Source: a virus
Virus record (IMG/VR): IMGVR_UViG_3300044716_000918
Coordinates: 1-22,625 of that record
Reading direction: 5' to 3' (one strand)
Length of the DNA: 22,625 nucleotides
The notes below the pieces were generated by a model. The model did no database searches. It was not told where the DNA came from and was given only the letters and a program-made list of their open reading frames with translations. The number at the start of each line of letters is the position of its first letter. Within the stretch, counting starts at the first letter, position 1. This document shows, in pieces, positions 20,578 to 22,625 of the stretch. The translations under genes and the position numbers were made by a program.

Positions 20578-21066
20578 ATGTCGGAGACGTTGGAGCTGTT
20601 GCGGGACAAGGTCTGGGCGGCGCGGATCGCCGCCAACGCGGACGACACGACCTACGCTGAGCGGCTGGCCGAGTTCGAGGCGGCGAACGCCAGGCTCGTC
20701 GAGTCGCGGAAGCGGGCGCACCAGCATGTGGCCGAGGCCGAGTCGGCCTTGCGCGCCGCCGCCGAGGCGCACTACCGCGTGACCGGCGAGAAGAAGCCCG
20801 TCGACGGTGTCGCGATCCGCGAGGCGGTGTCGCTCGAGTACGCGGCTGCCGACGCGGTGGCGTGGGCGAAGACGGCGATGCCGCAGCTGGTGCACGAAGT
20901 GCTGGACGTGAAGGCGTTCGACAAGGTGGCGAAGGCCGCGCCGACGGCGGTGCCGTTCGTCACGGTCGTGACGACGGGGAAGGCGACGATCGCGACCGAG
21001 CTGGTGCCGTCGCCGGGCTACCGGCCCTCGGTCGAGGACCTTTCCATCACCGGAGCGCCGTTCTGA
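20578..21066 (+). CDS. Early coiled-coil protein of a phage family
   Basis: 162 aa from ATG 20578, preceded by GGAGA (20566-20570) at seven bases; the open frame from 20491 lacks a better start. Helical N-terminus (SETLELLRDKVWAARIAANADD, FEAANARLVESRKRAHQHVAEAESALRAAAEAHYR) is likely coiled coil. It then has GEKKPVDGVAIREAVSLEYAAADAVAWAKTAMPQLV and LDVKAFDKVAKAAPTAVPFVTV, a phrase pattern I have seen in small phage proteins close to recombination genes, where the conserved 'leYe..aAlaWak' and 'ldvkafekvak' parts recur. The biochemical role is unknown. Confidence 0.6.
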   Translation: MSETLELLRDKVWAARIAANADDTTYAERLAEFEAANARLVESRKRAHQHVAEAESALRAAAEAHYRVTGEKKPVDGVAIREAVSLEYAAADAVAWAKTAMPQLVHEVLDVKAFDKVAKAAPTAVPFVTVVTTGKATIATELVPSPGYRPSVEDLSITGAPF

Positions 21067-21488
21067 TGCGCGCCGCCATCGACTTCCCGCGCCCGATGGG
21101 CGCGCCATGCACGGACTACCGCGCCGAGATCACGGACGAGGGGCGTGAGGCGTTGCGCTACACGCAGCAGGCGATCCGCGAGACGATCGGCGCGGCGACG
21201 GTGGCCGTCGAGTCGCCGACGATCGCGGAACTGGCCGCGCGCACGCCGATGATCGTGTCGCTGGCGGCACGCCCGCACGGCGACTGGGCGTGGCTGGCGC
21301 TGTTTCAGGAGCTCTACTCCGTCGAGGTCGTGCGCCTCGACATGCCCAACGGGCGCACGTGGCTGGCGGCGTGTCGGGGGTTCGACGGCCGCGACCTGAG
21401 CGAGTACGGCGCGACCCGCATGGACGCGCTGCGGCACGTGTGGGAGGCCCTGCTCGAGACGATCCCGACGGACGGGAGGGCGGCATGA
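21066..21488 (+). CDS. Unknown early protein
   Basis: 140 aa; its ATG shares the A of the previous TGA. The sequence is alpha/beta: RYTQQAIRETIGAATVAVESPTIAELAART as helix, then WAWLALFQELYSVEVVRLDMPNGRTWLAACRGFDGRDLSEYGATRMDALRHVWEALLETI. The pattern of repeated 'w(l)a...rgfdg...s.yG.tr.dAl..v.eal' may be a small conserved phage domain, but I do not recognise a name. Codon use and coupling on both sides support it. Confidence 0.6.
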   Translation: MRAAIDFPRPMGAPCTDYRAEITDEGREALRYTQQAIRETIGAATVAVESPTIAELAARTPMIVSLAARPHGDWAWLALFQELYSVEVVRLDMPNGRTWLAACRGFDGRDLSEYGATRMDALRHVWEALLETIPTDGRAA

Positions 21489-22348
21489 GCGAGCCGACGA
21501 CGGTCGCCACGACCAAGCCGGCGCTGCCGCCCGAGATTCAGGCTCGCGTCGAAGAGAACAAGCAGAAGAACGCGATCGTCGCCGCCATCCGCGGCACGAT
21601 CTGGGGCAAGGACTTGAACGAGGGCCAGGTGCGCGCCGTCGCGCAGTACGCCCGCGAGAACGGCATCGACCCCGTCCGGCACGTCGAAGTGCTCGGCGGG
21701 CGCATCTACCTGACGGCCGAACTGTACGACGAGCGCGGCGCCGAACTCGTCGCGGCGGGCATCATCCAGCCGTGCGAGCCGGACCTGATCCAAGCCGACG
21801 AGCGGCTGACGAAGCTCGCCGCCGCTGGCGACGAGTGGGCGAAGGCCGAGGACACCCGCCGGATGCGCGAGCGGATCAAGTACGGCGTGCCCGAGGCCGC
21901 GAAGGCGGCGGCGGTGACCCGCTTCCGCATCACCAGCACCGGGGCCGAAGTGGTCGGCGTCAACTGGTGCGGCGGTGGCGTGCGTCAGCGCGATCCGGTG
22001 GGCGATGCCGAGCCGGTCAAGACCGCGATCACCCGCTCGCGCCGGCGCGCGTGGAAGCAGTTGGTCACGATCGTCCCGCAGATGGCCGAGCGCATCGGCC
22101 ACCTGCAGGCGTCGGCCGAAGTGGTCGAGGGCAAGCTGCTCGAGGTCGCGCCGCCGCGTGAGACGAGCGCCCGCCGCCTCGGCTCCGGCACGCTCCCGTC
22201 GGACTACGACGACACCCGCCCCGCGTTCGCCGGCCGCGAGCCTGCGCGCGTGGTGCAGGGCACGCCGACGCCCGCGCCGTCGCTGGACGCGCTCGGGGTG
22301 CCCGAAGGCGAGCGTGACCCGTATGGGTTGGAGGGCTCCGATGCCTGA
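21485..22348 (+). CDS. Candidate single-strand annealing/recombination protein (RecT/Bet-like)
   Basis: 287 aa, ATGA-coupled. The front contains LNEGQVRAVAQYARENGIDPVRHVEVLGGRIYLTAELYDERG, like the 'l....AR..giDP...hvevlggr.Yltae' stretch in phage ssDNA-annealing proteins, and the middle has KTAITRSRRRAWKQLV (near residue 182), resembling the 'k.ata.rRA..lv' helix in Bet/RecT/Erf relatives. It ends with a disordered Pro/Gly/Ala tail carrying a strongly acidic stretch (PSDYDDTRPAF). Neighbours are an upstream coiled-coil protein and a DUF3310 gene, which fits a DNA-metabolism cluster. The annotation is by pattern only; it may be another DNA-binding phage protein. Confidence 0.55.
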   Translation: MSEPTTVATTKPALPPEIQARVEENKQKNAIVAAIRGTIWGKDLNEGQVRAVAQYARENGIDPVRHVEVLGGRIYLTAELYDERGAELVAAGIIQPCEPDLIQADERLTKLAAAGDEWAKAEDTRRMRERIKYGVPEAAKAAAVTRFRITSTGAEVVGVNWCGGGVRQRDPVGDAEPVKTAITRSRRRAWKQLVTIVPQMAERIGHLQASAEVVEGKLLEVAPPRETSARRLGSGTLPSDYDDTRPAFAGREPARVVQGTPTPAPSLDALGVPEGERDPYGLEGSDA

Positions 22349-22571
22349 TATGGTGAACCACCCGCCGCACTACACCGAGGGGCGCGTCGAGTGCATCGAC
22401 GCGATCCGCTCTGCGCTCGGGGACGACGCTTTCGTCGCGTACTGCCGGGGGCAGGCGATCAAGTACGCCTGGCGCGCGTCCCTCAAGGGCGCGACGGCCG
22501 AGGATCTCCGCAAGGGCGCGTGGTATCTCGTGCGTGCGGCAGAAGTGGTCGAGGAGGGAGCCGATGCGTGA
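22341..22571 (+). CDS. DUF3310 protein (nucleotide-kinase-like, T7 gp1.7 family)
   Basis: 76 aa. The short protein carries the DUF3310 pattern in order: VNHPPHYTEGRVECIDAIRS, then DDAFVAYCRGQAIKYAWRASLKG, then LRKGAWYLVRAAEV. T7 gp1.7, a dGMP/dTMP kinase, shares the 'hP.HY', 'iea', 'gyc.GnilKY.lRa' and 'l.ka.wY' positions. It should form a helical bundle with a nucleotide-handling or other phage-specific role. It begins eight bases inside the previous gene, and GAGGAGGGAG near its end serves as the Shine-Dalgarno for the following gene. Confidence 0.85.
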   Translation: MPDMVNHPPHYTEGRVECIDAIRSALGDDAFVAYCRGQAIKYAWRASLKGATAEDLRKGAWYLVRAAEVVEEGADA

Positions 22572-22625
22572 CCTCCTCGTAACCCTCGCCGTCGCCGCGC
22601 TGGTCGCGTGGGCGCTGTTGCGTCC
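22564..22625 (+). CDS. Membrane peptide, cut by right edge
   Basis: Only 20 codons are visible (MRDLLVTLAVAALVAWALLR). It begins with a strong Shine-Dalgarno (GAGGAGGGAG at 22551-22560, core GGAGG six bases before ATG) and is hydrophobic from residue 4, consistent with a membrane-inserted small protein. It overlaps the DUF3310 gene by eight bases. The rest is outside the window. Confidence 0.6.
   Translation, partial: MRDLLVTLAVAALVAWALLR

Noticed and set aside
1-22625. Diversity-generating retroelement, CRISPR array, insertion sequence, tRNA or integrase
   Set aside because: No reverse transcriptase, template/variable repeat pair, regular spacer array, transposase, T-arm plus acceptor pairing or integrase catalytic sequence was seen in any frame. 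Repeats found here are protein-level fibre repeats.

Overview
The window is a strongly GC-rich, almost fully coding stretch of a tailed double-stranded DNA phage or prophage. About 35 genes can be supported. Most junctions are ATGA- or GTGA-type overlaps, and GTG starts are common. A zinc-peptidase endolysin, lipoprotein signal peptides and spanin-like proteins point to a diderm (Gram-negative-type) host. The host cannot be named from sequence alone. The GC content and the style of the 18.4-18.8 kb lipoprotein fit a lineage such as Gemmatimonadota, but that is only a guess. No terminase, portal, integrase, tRNA, CRISPR array or insertion sequence is visible. Terminase and portal would be expected off the left edge.

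Layout. (1) 1-4.3 kb, head and neck: the end of a scaffold gene, a P22-type major capsid protein followed by a strong hairpin, head-tail connector, head closure, tail completion, tail terminator, a 66-aa protein and the likely tail tube protein. (2) 4.3-11.7 kb, long-tail assembly: a G/GT-type tail assembly chaperone pair with a canonical -1 slippery heptamer (GGGAAAC), tape measure, distal tail protein, a 1256-aa tail hub/fibre and a small tip protein. The tape measure and the frameshifting chaperone indicate a siphovirus-like non-contractile tail. (3) 11.7-13.8 kb, lysis: an Rz1-like lipoprotein, a membrane plus coiled-coil protein, a holin candidate and an M15 endolysin, followed by a 49-aa protein and a winged-helix protein. 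(4) 13.8-17.8 kb: six consecutive beta-rich virion or adhesion genes, including one made of about seven 18-22-residue repeats. A second membrane plus helix protein (i-spanin candidate) ends the rightward late genes at 18.36 kb.

(5) 18.36-19.8 kb, control region: a leftward lipoprotein (possible lysogenic-conversion gene) and a leftward XRE-family repressor. A poorly explained gap follows, bounded by two copies of a composite inverted-repeat motif in opposite orientation. One copy covers the repressor start codon. The other covers a TTGACA promoter element for the rightward early genes. (6) 19.8-22.6 kb, early genes: an excisionase/MerR-like DNA-binding protein, several unknown proteins including a 30-aa membrane peptide, a candidate single-strand annealing protein, a DUF3310 nucleotide-kinase-like protein and a membrane peptide cut by the right edge.

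The repressor and divergent early operon suggest a temperate phage. The most noteworthy items are the paired composite operators, the programmed frameshift, the antisense lipoprotein, the two i-spanin candidates and the repeat-bearing adhesion module.
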